A stretch of DNA of 64,000 nt from Arion vulgaris (GCA_020796225.1 CM036756.1:45921363-45985362); one strand, 5' to 3'. Shown: positions 1 through 10,945, counted from the stretch's first letter. The notes: generated by a model from the letters alone, not told the origin. A program made the numbers and translations.

Positions 1-1086
1 CCGACATTTTCATATGTGTTACCTATTTTAATGGATATTTGCCAGCTTCCACGTAGAGGAGAGATCCTTTATGATGTTCGAATGTGCATATTTTCTCTCT
101 TGCAATATATGTTTTCCTTCTAGCTTATCAGTTGTTTCATTTTCCTTCACCTCTGTATGACCATGTGTATGAAACCACAACACTTTGACTAATTCTGTTT
201 AGTCCGTAACATTTGTCAATTGTTAGTGATCGCATATTCTAGAATATTTTAGCAAAACAATACTCAAAGTACTCGGGCTAAGAATATACTGAAGAGCTGG
301 AAACAATTGCAAGAGATAGCTAAAGATTTGGCAAGAGTTGTTTGATGGCATATGCCCGAACCAGAGTTAAAAAAATAGCGCACGGAAAAAGAGTGTATTC
401 GGGGACTTGAGCTAAACTGTCCTACTCCTCGATAACCTCTCTTTTGTGCTACCTTGAGATGACAAGTGGAAACTAAGAAAATCACATCATTAAATGTTAT
501 TAATGTATGAATATATTTCTAATATTCTTAAATAATGCTGTTCATTAACTATACATGCATGCTGTTGTGCTGGTTGAAGAGCTCTTGCTCTCCTGTCTCC
601 TACATCAGAACACAAGTTTTTAAGATCAAAAAGACGTCTTCAAATATTGGATGAATGTTGATTACACAGAATCTAGAGTTTGCTTCTTGTTGAGATAAAT
701 TCACGTCGAATTAATCGAAACATGTTATTGAGTAAATATAACATGCATAGATCCTGCCGTGAAATGTGGCGGGAAATAGAAAGACGTGGATACGTTGCAC
801 GTGCACTGTGGAAACATGGAAGCAGGCGTCACGAAAATTGGACATGGAAAGACACGATAATCCAAAAATGTAGTTTCTAGAAAATCGCGGGCGTCGAGGC
901 ATGCTCATTTGACTATTTTCATAGAATCCATAAATATTTTTTTCCTTCGAAATATATTTCTTAAAAAAAAAAGCAAAATGAATTGATTTCATTTAAAACA
1001 AAAAAAGATATAAATCCAATTGCTGATGTGCAGCGTCGTGGGAAGATGCCTGTGGAACTGTTTGCATTCTGACGAAGCGCGACGCC
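1..1086. other. AT-rich DNA, no feature recognised
   Basis: Only short open frames without recognisable similarity occur here. No tRNA fold, tandem repeat or transposon end was seen. Confidence 0.5.
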
Positions 1087-1560
1087 ATTTCTTTCATCTA
1101 ATTCTTTTTATTCATCATCTTATTTATCTTCTTCTTCGTTTTCTTCCTCTTCTTCTTCTTCGTATTGTTTTTTCTGATTTCTTCTTCGTCTGTCTTTTCT
1201 TCTCTTCTTTTTTATGCCCTCCTTTCTTCTTGGGCATATTTTACTTCTTCTGTCTCTTCTTTTGTTTTCATCATTTAACTTTCTTCTTTGTTTTTCTATC
1301 ATTTAACTTTTCTTCTTTGTTTTTCTATCATTTAACTTTTCTTCTTTGTTTTTCTATTATTTAACTATTTTATCTCTCTTCTTTTTCTTTCATTTTTTCA
1401 TTTTTATCTTTATCTTCTTTGTCTTCTTTTATTTTTCTTCTTCTTCTTTCTCTTCGTCTTCTCCTGTTTCTTTTTCTTCTTCTTAGACAGATACTTTTTT
1501 CATTATTTCTCTTCTTTTTCTTCACAATCTTTCTTTCTTTCATTTTATTTCTTTTTCTGA
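1087..1560. repeat. Pyrimidine-rich (CTT)n-like tract
   Basis: About 470 bp are almost purely C and T on the plus strand, built from TTC and TTTCT motifs. A short tandem element, TTTAACTTTTCTTCTTTG with variants, repeats between about 1270 and 1370. The long open frames on both strands follow from this composition and are not evidence for a gene. Confidence 0.85.
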
Positions 1561-1844
1561 TATCTTCACTAGAGAACTAAGCTCTAATCAAACATAGGTT
1601 TAACTCTTTTAAGTTAATATTAAGGAGATTTGGTATTTGGTTTTCGTGTGAGCTTGTGGATTGGAATTATATCCCCTCCTCCAATAGGTATGATTCTACT
1701 ACTATCCTATGTTTTTATAGAACATTGTAGCGCGTGACTCTGGTAGAAAACGGATATGCCTCCAGCCAGACGACTCATCTTAGGGAGAGTGCTGCACAGC
1801 TAACACAACCATCAATGGCCCCGGAAGGAGTGGTATTTCGTCCA

Positions 1845-2290
1845 AACTCTCTTGCCTGTGACGTCCCTTGCGCTTAAGACCGCAACAGATGTACGTCATT
1901 CTTTACTTTGTTCTTGACCGTCCTTCTGTATTGTGTTCCAGCTGTGATTCATTTCTTTCGATTCCTGCTCTGTTTTCCTCCAGGTCGTTTGAGATCTTCC
2001 ACGTTTTCGTTTATCCTCTGATGTCCACCTAACTGCAGTTTGTGTGACAGAGTTAGTCTTCATACATATCACATGTCCGATCTATCTCACTGCAGTTTGT
2101 GTGACAGTTAGTCTTCAAGTATATCACATGTCCTATCCATCTCCAGCGTCTCGTTTGGTTGATGGTGTTCATATTCTCTTATTGACACTGCGCAAATAGT
2201 TCTTGGTTAGAGATAGTATTTCGATATTTTGCAGACAAGTTGTATGAAAGGTAGAAAGTTGGACATATCTTGTTCCCCAGCAATGTTTCT
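1845..2290 (-). pseudogene. LINE-F fragment, C-terminal end of reverse transcriptase protein
   Basis: The minus strand reads, with frame breaks, an RRWRWIGHV motif (about 2120-2155) followed downstream by KRKRGRSQTTWRKTE (about 1975-2020). Both belong to the C-terminal region of an APE-type non-LTR retrotransposon polyprotein, after the RT domain. The same arrangement recurs at 57360-57780, and a smaller piece at 38410-38515, so this is a dispersed family. A short duplication around 2040-2120 repeats the CTGCAGTTTGTGTGACAG stretch. The 5' part (endonuclease, RT palm) is absent, consistent with 5' truncation. LINE clade not determined. Confidence 0.7.
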
Positions 2291-2294
2291 TCAT

Positions 2295-2475
2295 ACAGTA
2301 TGTCCTTTACAGAACGTTGCTCTATCACAGCTCGCCGGAAGATCTCTCAATCTCTAGCCAGTTCTCCTGCATTTTACATCGATGTATTCAATGTTTACTT
2401 AATCTTCCGTTGCCACTGTCGTTTTGGTCGTCCCCTACCTCGTCTTCCAGGAGCAATGTCAATGATTACTGTTAT
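2295..2475 (-). pseudogene. LINE-E fragment, basic C-terminal segment
   Basis: Minus-strand translation gives PGRRGRGRPKRQWQ, then after a stop ELARD and FRRAVIEQRS. This resembles the basic GRGRP...RW...DR segment at the end of many LINE proteins. Related pieces lie at 11925-12125, 25940-26035 and 39668-39870, which is why it is treated as a family. Confidence 0.55.
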
Positions 2476-2529
2476 CTCTAATCCACTGTAACATTTAATG
2501 TAACCAAAATATATCAGTTTCTGTGATCA

Positions 2530-2612
2530 GTTATATCAGAACTATCATCACATCACTCAGAACATGTCCACAGGTGCTTCGATCTCCGCCTCCACAAATG
2601 CAGCAGCTTCCG
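2530..2612 (-). pseudogene. Possible LINE zinc-knuckle remnant
   Basis: The minus strand reads a C-x-C-GGGDRSTCGHVLSD-like string, resembling the cysteine/histidine knuckle after the RNase H domain of Jockey/I/R1-type LINEs. No other part of that element could be aligned here, so this is weak. Confidence 0.3.
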
Positions 2613-3054
2613 ATTGTGTTCTTAAAATCGCTCGCATTGTAAGGCTAATCAATTGGTACTGTTAGAAATAAAGCGTAGCTGGTTCGAGTCCTGTGTTTGG
2701 TAATTTTTTTCTTTCTAGAAGCCCCTAATACTTGTACACTGTCTACTTATTGATCATATTCGTTGCTTCCCATGGGGTTCTTTAAACTCACTATTCTAAT
2801 CTTAAAATAAACTTGAAACTATTATGAATGATGTATGCCTGTTTGTTATATGTGTATACCTGTGTATACCTGCTGTATTTCAAATATACAAGCCCAATAA
2901 GCTTATAGCATGTGTTTGGTCAAACACTGTTCGATCGAACTTTACCTGATTATTCTGTGTCTAGTAGAACGAAGAGGTTATGAAAGACACTCCTCAGTAA
3001 AGGTATTAAAAAATAGCTTGCTGGTTCTTTAAAAACTCTCGTATTGTAGGTCGA
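2613..3054. other. Unassigned DNA
   Basis: A tRNA B-box-like stretch (GGTTCGAGTCC, about 2672) is present, but no A box or cloverleaf partner was found. It may be a SINE remnant. Nothing else was recognised. Confidence 0.3.
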
Positions 3055-3160
3055 GGCCATGGGTTTCAGTGTTTCCCAAGGGCATCCGTTTTTCTTGAAC
3101 CCTTGCCTTCGACATTTATGAGTGCTTTGGGATTCTTTGATAATTTCTTACACATTATAC
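3055..3160 (-). mobile_element. LINE-A 3' fragment (degenerate)
   Basis: The stretch from GTTTCAGTGTTTCCCAAGG to GGGATTCTTTGATAATTTC aligns, with many mismatches, to the LINE-A segment at 61608-61695 and to 24855-24965. It is an old, heavily mutated minus-strand copy. Confidence 0.5.
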
Positions 3161-4140
3161 TTTGAGATAATTTCTTACACAATATACTTTGAGGAGATAA
3201 TTTGTGATATCGTTGTAAGTTTGTATCATGTAAATCCATGTTTTGATTAAAAAATACAAAAATAAATATGACTTTTGTGTATCATTTAAACTGATTTATT
3301 TTATAGGAGTCATGGAAACGAGTCAGACTGCCTTTAAACTTAGCAGCAGGTAGGCAGCAGAAGTGCCTGTTAGATAGCCTTAACTTGTAGATCGATTCAG
3401 ATTGTGGGGGACGTGATGTATATATTATTCCCCTGACGTCTCGTCTCCGCTCACTGTCTGAAAACTGTCAAAATACTAATGCAATGCCGACTCCTTGTCA
3501 CAAGATCTGATTGATCAGATGAGACTCTATCGAAGCTGAGTTACGCTCAGACTGAGATTATCGACAACAATATTGTGGGAACAATAGACCGCAATATCAG
3601 GTAACAATAGACGCTATAAACATATTTCGCTCAGCCTGGAAGCATGATACACTTTACCCAAGGCTGTAACCGCCACAGTATTGCTAGCACTTCCAGGAAA
3701 TGCTACTACACTCCAGAGGCCTGATCTCAGGTATATTATCAAGATATTCGTATTAAATAACATTACAAACTTGAGTGGACTAAATGATACTTAGTTATTC
3801 CGGGCTCATGAAGTTCCTTGTTAACTAAATGTAAGCTTGTAGAAATGAACTTGTGAGAGAGATTAATTTCCTGGTTGCTCTAAGAGTTATCTTGACAGGA
3901 ATTGTTAGAGATTTGATGACGTTCAAAAAGATTTATTCAATTAATTAACGTAAAGGCACCATTTTGAAAATGTTACTTCATTTGACAATACACGTTGTCA
4001 TGGAAACGAGGGTTCTTATATATTCTTGGGTTAAGCTTGAATGAAATAGACCTATCACAAAATGTTACGGGTAAACAAACATGGCAACTGAAAAAAAGAA
4101 AGTGGTGCATTGTATCCAGAAAGTCTTCAATCATTTCAAC
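3161..4140. other. Unassigned DNA with X-box-like motif
   Basis: No coding signal. GTTGTCATGGAAACGAG at 3994-4010 lies in a roughly 40-bp segment (3968-4010) that recurs inverted at 10175-10217. The core TCATGGAAACGAG also occurs at 3309-3321 and 9311-9323. A short dispersed repeat, possibly a transposon end, is the simplest reading. Confidence 0.45.
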
Positions 4141-4356
4141 AACCTGAACAGCAAGGAATATTCGTGAAATATTTAGGGCAATGATATATAACAATAACCT
4201 GAACAGCAAGGAATATTCGTGAAATATTTAGGGCAATGATATATAACAATAACCTGAACAGCAAGGAATATTCGTGAAATATTTAGAGCAATGATATATA
4301 ACAATAACCTGAACAGCAAGGAATATTCATGAAATATTTAGGGCAATGATATATAA
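4141..4356. repeat. 55-bp tandem repeat, about 4 copies
   Basis: Units starting AACCTGAACAGCAAGGAAT begin at 4141, 4196, 4251 and 4306 and are nearly identical (one TTCGTG to TTCATG change, one GGG to GAG change). The array is recent or homogenised. Confidence 0.95.
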
Positions 4357-5203
4357 AGTGGTCGCTTTCAACATGCTGTGATGGTCGCACGGGTTGATTA
4401 TTCCGTGAGTAGATAAACTTTGTGAATTTAAGAAGTCCTTCTTCTTCTGCGATCATTTTTCTATGATCAGTAACATCGAGATGGTTTGCCACTATGAATC
4501 TAGTTGTCAGCCGGAGAAATGAGGTTATTGGTTACTAGACTGACGTCATTGCACTCTGGGGCAGACCCATAGGTGCTCAGTCTCCCCAACAGATATCGAA
4601 GAATATGCATGCTAATGGTGCCCGTGGCTCGCTGATTAAACACATCTCTCACTCTGCCCATCAGGCATCCAGTTCTACTTGTACAACGGCTAACTCCAAA
4701 CTGCCTAAATGGTTTGATCGATTCAATATCTATTTTAGTGTCCTCATCCAACAGACAGTCGCAAAGCGACCGCAGAACATCGCCCTTATCCATCTTCAAC
4801 TCCCCAACAATCGATGCTTTTTATGCAAGCCTGTCCGCTCTCTCATTACCGTAAACACTCGCATGCCCAGGACAGTACATCCACTTAAGCATCTAGAGCA
4901 GGGGTGGCCAACACATGATCCACGGGGAGTCACATTGCGGCCCACAGAGCTAAGTCTAATGAACATACATGTTAATTTTATTGTACATATCACCAAAAGA
5001 ACATTACATCATGAATCGTTCGTATCATATATTTTAAATTATACCTAAGAGAAATTTGAAATATCTCGCATTTTTGGAAAATTCATTGGTTTGGAGGTGA
5101 AATGGTAAAGGAATGTTTGTAGAGCGTCTTTGAAATTATGTGTACAGAAAAGAAGAATAATTTCTAAAAAGTAAGTCTGTCTCGTCAGACTATCACTAGG
5201 CGT

Positions 5204-6613
5204 GTGGACGACATTGGAAAACATATTGAAGATAATTTGAAAAGTCGAACATCCGAGTTTATATTTTATGCTCTAGCACTGGATGAAAGCACATATATGA
5301 CATATACTGCCGAACAGGCAATTATTATCAGGGGTGTTGATGTTCATTTTAATCACAGAAGAATTAGCGGCACTGTTTCCCGGACACTACTAAGTCGCGA
5401 GATTTGTTAGAGGAGGTTACATCGACATCGAATCGCGTTTCGTTACAACTTAACTCATCGCGCTTAACAACAGATGGTGCTCCAGCAATGATTAGGAAAC
5501 ACAAAGGTTTAGTAAAATTGATTGAAAATGAAGTAATACTTCAGTGCTAAATTTTCATTGCATTATTCATCAGAAGAATTTATGTTCGAAGTCCCTCAAA
5601 ATAGACCACGTCATGAAAGTTGTCGTCAAAATAGGAATCTTCATTAAGTCGAACGGGTTGAATCACCGTCAGTTCCAAGAATTTCCAAAGTCTTTGGACT
5701 CAGATTGTAATGACGTTACATTTTATGCAGAAGTAAGATGGCTGACCCGCGCCAAAATGTTGAAAAGAGTGTTTGATTTGCAGCAAGAAATACAATCATT
5801 CTTTGCAAGCAAGTCAATAAGTATCCCAGAGTTTAAAGACAAAGAATGGGTTTGCGTCTTTGCATTTCTGTTCGATATAATTAGCCACCTAAATGACGTT
5901 AATACTCGTCTACAAGGGAAAGATCAATTAATTAATACGTTGCATGATCATATTTATGTATTTCATATGAAACTTGGTCTTTGTGAACAATACTTCGGGA
6001 CAAATACTTTACTCACCTTCCTACATTGTCATTGCAACCAGACGTCACACAGGAGGACCAGACGTCACACAGGAGGACCAGACGTCACACATGAGGACCA
6101 GACGTCACACAGGAGGACCAGACGTCACACAGGAGGACCAGACGTCACGCAGGAGGCGGCGGATAAATACGCTTCTTTGATATCTGACTTAAACCTCGAA
6201 TGTGAAAACCCATTTCAGGTTTTAAAAACTGCTTTTGTGCATTTGCAACGCCATTCGCGGTAGACGTGAATTTATTATCAGGAAGATTACAAATGGAATA
6301 TTGTCAAATGTGTTGTGATACACAGTTAAAGGAGAAATTCAATCAAGTTGGTTTGGAACAGTTCTATAAAACGTATTTGGACAAGAATAAATATCCTGCG
6401 TTTTACAAACATGCTTTGTCGATGGTTTCGCTATTTGGAAACACTTATACGTGGGAACAGCATTTTAGTCGCATGAAGCACATCAAATCGCAAGTAAGAA
6501 CACGAATTACTGATGTTCATTTGGAAAACTGAATGCGTTTAGCGACAACATCAGTTGAGATCAATTTTGATGCACTTAGTTCTGCAAAACAAAATCAGAT
6601 GTCTCACTTTTAA
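5204..6613 (+). pseudogene. hAT transposase remnant, GTF2IRD2/Charlie-like
   Basis: Plus-strand pieces in successive frames: 5204-5540 (LALDEST, then LTTDGAPAM, which contains a likely catalytic Asp of the hAT DDE core), 5544-6263 (CIIHQ, VRWLTRAKML, QQEIQSFF) and 6266-6532 (QMEYCQMC, then a C-terminal dimerisation-like region ending SRMKHIKSQVRTRITDVHLEN). The order matches the RNase-H-like core and C-terminal hAT domain of transposases resembling the GTF2IRD2 tail. The N-terminal BED-finger region is missing, so about 440 residues remain of an expected 600 or so. Frameshifts near 5540 and 6263 inactivate it. A 20-bp minisatellite (6041-6160) inserts about 40 residues in frame before AADKYASLISDLN. 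Confidence 0.85.
6041..6160 (+). repeat. 20-bp minisatellite inside hAT coding sequence, 6 units
   Basis: The unit GACGTCACACAGGAGGACCA is repeated six times, with one ATG variant and one ACG variant at the end. The unit is not a multiple of three, but six copies total 120 bp, so the transposase frame is kept across the expansion. Confidence 0.95.
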
Positions 6614-6898
6614 ATATTTTTAAATTGTTTAATAAAAATGTTTGATTCTCAGCTATGTTTTATTTTCTTCAAAAAAAAGCAAGCATTATTTTGGTTTTTT
6701 TAAACATTAAACCAGTCAAGCGTTTGATCACGATCTCACCTACTGGGAAGCGACGATATGGTCAAAGCTGTAGCACGCTTGCGTGATTACTTTAATTAAC
6801 AAACAAAAATTAAACAATTAGGTGCGTGGCACGGCAGGAAATATTATTTCTGAAATTTGGCCCGCCTGCTGAAAAGATTGGCCACCCCTGCTCTAGAG

Positions 6899-7240
6899 TT
6901 AGAAACTTCTATAGACTACTTCCACTCATACCGAAACCAAGCCCTTCTGGATCTCGTGAAGCATCGACTGAGAGTCAGATACAACAACAGCCCCAGTAAA
7001 TGAAGTCCCAGAGATCCAATGGAGGGCAGCAGTAACGGCCTCAACCTCCATCCTCATACTATAAGTATTTGACCTGTACGCTCCACTTCGCTCTGCAACA
7101 ACCCTACCATGCGCATTAGCCAAGAAACCACAGCCTGACTTCTCACCACGATGAACCGACCCATCGGTATATACAACAACATCATCATCCCTTGCATTAT
7201 CTTCTATCAGCTGCTTAACTGCAAGATCAGCCTTCATGTT
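6899..7240 (-). pseudogene. LINE-B RNase H domain (N-terminal half); C-terminal half at 4525-4898
   Basis: Minus-strand translation (about 7237 down to 6926) gives VVVYTDGSVHRGEKSGCGF, containing the TDGS catalytic Asp, then RMEVEAVTAALHWI with the conserved Glu and VVVSDSQSML with the second Asp. The domain continues beyond the nested hAT at 4890-4525, where CPGHAGVYGNERAD-like sequence is expected from copy 2 (20640-20770) and is recognisable but frameshifted. RNase H would degrade the RNA strand during reverse transcription. It is found in I, R1, LOA, Nimb and some Jockey-group LINEs, so LINE-B probably belongs to that RNH-bearing assemblage. Confidence 0.85.
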
Positions 7241-7350
7241 GCCCTAATCTCTACATTCTCTTCCAAGAGTAATGTTAACGTTGAGATAGTTGGTCATGCT
7301 ACCATCTGTTGGGATCCATTCTTCCCCTTTTGGTAGGGTCGCAACCGTGG

Positions 7351-9060
7351 TCACCTGACCAATTGTATATGAACCTGGGACATCCACGACATGCCACGCT
7401 TGATTCTCGTGCCTTCAACATCATTAGTGTTCTTGTGTAGTGGATGTTTCTTATCCGCAGTAACCCGCATATATGCCTTGGTTTGGGCGATTGCATGACG
7501 GGAGCGTAGTGCCAGAAGGCCAAGCATATATCTCATCTTCACAATGGGGGTATCTCTAGTGCAGCCCAGAACTATACGCATACCTACATTTTGAACCCTT
7601 TCTAGTCGTTCACATTGTGATCTTGATGTCGTAAGAATGCCGAGTCCGTAATCTACCACGGACACAACCAGTCGATCGAACAAAAGGATAAGTAATGTCT
7701 GCTCAAGGTGTGCGGCTACCATAACTTTGAGAGCCGCAAGACCACGCTGCAACTTTGTATCGTCTATTTAATATGGTGTTTGAAAGATATACTACGATCA
7801 AAGATTATTCCAAGATAGCGCAGCCTGTCTCTGCGCTCGATGTTATGTTCATCAAAGATTACACGGGGTATGTCAGCCTTGACTATGTGATTATTCAACG
7901 AGCACTACAACATACACGCTTTTTCAGGATTGACCTGATAGCGAGACTCTCTACACCAGCGTTTGCCAAAGTGGGCGGTACCGCCCCTCAGTGGGCGCTG
8001 AAGCGTTCTAAGGGGCGAAAGTGGGTTCAGAAGAATTTGGGGAGGGGGCGTTCATGCGATTAGGAGTAGGTGGCTCATTAAAGAAGAAATTAATAATAAA
8101 TATTTTTAAGTAAAATATTTTCGTGATTTTGCGATTGAATAGTTATTTAAAATTTGAATTCTGCATTTAAATTCATCTTATTGAAATCTTCTTTCATCAA
8201 TTTTCTATTTCATGCATATAATCATTTTAAAATATATAAATCATTTTCAGAAATATATATAAATTTTCTATGTGAAAGTAAAAATAGAGCATGTATATAT
8301 ATATGGGGGAGGTTGTTGGCAAACTGTTATAATGTGGAAGGGGGCGTTGGCAAACTGTTATAATGTGGAGGGAGGGGCATTGCAAAGTTTATATTGTTCA
8401 AAGTGGGCGATGGGCCGAAAAAGTTCGGGAATCTATACTCTCCCCCAACCCAAGATTGTCTGCAATGTTTTCTGAATGTTGTCGACCATCTCTCTTCTAT
8501 CTGACACAGTCCTATATATTATTAAGATATCATCTGCAAATGTCAATGTCCGACCCAAGCCGGTTGGCTGAATTTTAGCTACATTTTCTGTGTCAATATT
8601 AAACAACACGAGTGATAGAGAAGTACCCTTGGGTAATCCAGGCCATATGCGTGCATGATTCGAAGTCCATGTTCCTAAACGTAGTGCAACGGTTCTCTCC
8701 ATCATATCCAGTTCACCAGCCAAGGATTAACTTCACATTTAAGCAAAATAACGTACCATTATTGAAAAATTCACCTTGCTATAAGCATCCTTCAAGTCGA
8801 TGGCCACAGCAACAGTCTCTTGCTTGGATTGGAAGCCTTCATAAACATCATATACAAACGTGCCATCATTGTCCCATGTCCCTTTCATTGACCGGTATCT
8901 ACCCAAAGTGTCAGGGAGGATGTGGTCAGTCTCTAAGTGACACATTACTTTTCTGGCCACTATCTTCTCTAGTAATTTGCCATATACATTTTGCAAGGCG
9001 AGGAAGAGTCCCGTAAAGGAGGAAAAGACTGGCTGGTAGTCCTCCTGTTCATTTTTCAAT
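7351..9060 (-). pseudogene. LINE-B reverse transcriptase (interrupted)
   Basis: Reading right to left: NVYGKLLEKIVARKVMCHLETDH (about 8940-9010), then VAVAIDLKDAYSKV with a palm Asp (about 8765-8830), GLPKGTSLSLVLFNI (about 8590-8660), and FADDILI, the catalytic Asp pair (about 8525-8545). After the MITE at 7957-8437 comes the thumb/connection region QRGLAALKVMVAAHLEQ...RLVVSVVDYGLGIL (7620-7752), LERVQNVGMRIVLGCTRDTPI, and LRSRHAIAQTKAYMRVTADKKHPLHKN. Several frameshifts and the two-transposon nest show it is dead. The RT core motifs are clear and the order is canonical. Confidence 0.85.
7957..8437. mobile_element. hAT-like MITE (family M1), 481 bp
   Basis: The insert separates LINE-B sequence that is continuous in copy 2 around 21105-21125 (CTCTACACCAACCG). 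Flanks are CTCTACAC (7949-7956) and CTCTCCCC (8438-8445), 6 of 8 identical and matching the empty site in copy 2. The left end reads CAGCGTTTGCCAAAGTGGG; the right end, inverted, reads TAGATTCCCGAACTTTTTCG. The two termini are imperfectly related, as in the homologous element at 43512-43939. No coding capacity. A 36-bp stretch (TTGGCAAACTGTTATAATG) is duplicated near 8315-8370. Confidence 0.8.
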
Positions 9061-9302
9061 GAAACTGCCAGAATTGATGTAGCGACTTGTCACCACAGAC
9101 TTGTACTATGAAAGTCCCCCATAACCCACTCATTGCCTCACTAGCCAATTCTTTGAAATCCCCAGTGGCTTTGTTGGGAACAGCAGACTTTTCAGCCACA
9201 TCACACATATTTCTAGGTCGTTTCTTTCGGGGTCTCTGCCATGACTTTGTAGCAGCCTCTTTTGCCAGCCATGCTTTTTCAACATTTTCATTCCACCAAT
9301 GT
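9061..9302 (-). pseudogene. LINE-B linker between endonuclease and RT
   Basis: The minus strand matches the coding segment at 23010-23305 of LINE-B copy 2 (WWNENVEKAWLEKEEAT, NMCDVAEKSAI, DKSLYHFWQFH). The endonuclease itself is absent, so this copy starts in the linker. Confidence 0.8.
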
Positions 9303-9424
9303 GAATGTTATCATGGAAACGAGAGTTCCACAAAGAGAAATGAGGTGACACTAAATCCAGTTGTCAGCCGGAGAAATGAGGCTAGCTACTCCAACCGTAA
9401 AAACACCAGATAGCTACAGAAACA

Positions 9425-9575
9425 ACAACCAAGAAACTTCATAGCTCGCCACCAGAAGAAACTTCATAGCTCGCCACCAGAAGAAAGCCACCAGAAGAAA
9501 AAATTCATAGCTCGCCACCAGAAGAAAATTCATAGCTCGCCACCAGAAAAAAATTCATAGCTCGCCACCAGAAGA
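9425..9575. repeat. About 25-bp tandem repeat (AGCTCGCCACCAGAAGAAA)
   Basis: Five to six variable-length units (about 22-30 bp) of TTCATAGCTCGCCACCAGAAG, differing in the A-run length. Confidence 0.9.
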
Positions 9576-10635
9576 AAAACAGAAAGACTCCACAAGAAGG
9601 GAGTCGGAATACAAGAAAATGAGGAGAGAGTTCAGAGATCTGGAAAAATGGCATTGGAGGACTTGGAAGGCCTTGGTTGCGGGCCTATGTCTCCATAGAG
9701 CGAAAGGTGAATAAAAAGAGACCAGAGCTTTACAAAAAAAGACTGAGATAAAAATGACTACATGAAAAATGATATTATGTGGTGAATGTCCAAGTTTTTT
9801 ATTTTTGTTTTTGATCAACGAATGATCAAAGGTTTCAAGAACATTAGGCATTAAATAGGCTGAAGACCGCTGATGTAGAGCCTATAGTTATTCTTCATCT
9901 TCTTTAATAATCCAACATCACTTGGGCTCTTGTCTTTCAGTGCATGCACTTTATTATTTATGTTCTGCATAACAATTGAGAGCTTAACAAAATGAGGAGA
10001 CAGAGTTAAACTACCCTAACATTAGTTGACGACTCTGTACAGCAGCCTAGGTATGGTTCATTGTGCTTATTCCCCGTCAACAGAGTGCTACTATGCTCTA
10101 GCCATGTGTCCAAATATTAGAGGCAGGATGATCACCATGTCCTGAGTTTCTACGACCTTACTTAGATGGTTGTCTGTTGTCCATGACAACATGTATTGTT
10201 AAATGAAGTAACATGTTCAGAAATCTGTTCCTATTGATTCTCTAGCCTCAGATTTAGTATTATTCTGGGTTTTTTTTACAGTCACACATTTGTACAAATT
10301 GGTTAGTGGTCAGACCTTACAAACAGTTAATCCATATGTATAGTACTACAATGTTATTAGTAACAATGTATAAGATCCGATCTGTTATACATAAATCCGT
10401 TTGACTCGTGCTACTTTACTTCCAAAATAAAATACTTTTGTTTACTTACATTTCTTTGTGGTCCCGTTTCTGTCTTTGAGTTAAACAAAAACAAAAATAA
10501 GCCACACGAATGTGTCAGCTGTCTCTTGTCTGGTCCGATCGAGTCCAGCCCTCAGTCGTTTATGAACTTTTCAATGTTGTCTTTTCACCGAACTCTGGGT
10601 AATCCTGAAGGTCTACAACTAAATGTAAAGAAACA
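9576..10635. other. Unassigned DNA
   Basis: No convincing coding sequence. A 43-bp segment at 10175-10217 is the inverted counterpart of 3968-4010. Confidence 0.4.
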
Positions 10636-10639
10636 CATT

Positions 10640-10945
10640 ACTATTTTAAATTGTAAATAGCAAATTATCATTATTAAATGTAAATAGCAAATTATCATTA
10701 TTAAATGTAAATAGCAAATTATTATTATTAATTGTAAATAGCAAATTATTATTATTAAATGTAAATAGCAAATTATTATTATTAATTGTAAATAGCAAAT
10801 TATTATTAATTGTAAATAGCAAATTATCAACACTAAATGTAACTTATCTTTATTAACTGTAATTAACAAATTATCATTATAACAAATTATCTACACTAAA
10901 TGTAAATAGCAAATTATCAACATTAATTGTAACACCCCTTCCCCA
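10640..10945. repeat. About 27-bp AT-rich tandem repeat
   Basis: The unit TAAATGTAAATAGCAAATTA plus TCATTAT or TTATTAT is repeated about ten times with small length changes, becoming degenerate to the right. Confidence 0.92.

Larger units (their letters stand above)
4899..6890 (+). mobile_element. hAT DNA transposon, Charlie-like, with matching TIRs and 8-bp TSD
   Basis: The ends are CAGGGGTGGCCAA at 4899 and its inverted partner TTGGCCACCCCTG ending at 6890. Flanking 8-mers are ATCTAGAG (4891-4898) and CTCTAGAG (6891-6898), differing at one base and fitting the nTCTAGAn target preference known for Charlie-type hATs. Length is 1992 bp. The interior holds a broken plus-strand transposase. Host DNA is LINE-B copy 1; LINE-B copy 2 lacks the element at the equivalent point (near 20770), which confirms insertion after LINE-B. 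Confidence 0.93.
4525..9358 (-). mobile_element. LINE-B copy 1, non-LTR retrotransposon with two nested DNA transposons
   Basis: A minus-strand LINE fragment carrying linker (9061-9302), RT (7351-9060) and RNase H with C-terminal tail (4525-7240). It is bounded by a 23-bp perfect direct repeat, AGTTGTCAGCC...AATGAGG, at 4502-4524 and 9359-9381, extendable to 28 bp with one mismatch, which I read as the target-site duplication. A hAT element (4899-6890) interrupts the RNase H region and a hAT-like MITE (7957-8437) interrupts the RT region. Compared with the copy at 20412-23550, this copy lacks the start of RT: the post-endonuclease linker joins directly to the LQNVYGKLLEKIVARK block near 9000-9060. 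The 56 bp at 9303-9358 do not match LINE-B and may be filler or another repeat. No intact protein is encoded. Confidence 0.85.

Noticed and set aside
1020..1364. Hydrophobic 114-codon frame resembling a membrane protein
   Set aside because: Phe/Leu richness follows from the pyrimidine tract; no sign of coding constraint.
4502..9381. LTR retrotransposon with short terminal repeats
   Set aside because: The direct repeats are 23 bp and lie outside a LINE with APE-type linker and no integrase or protease; a TSD explains them.
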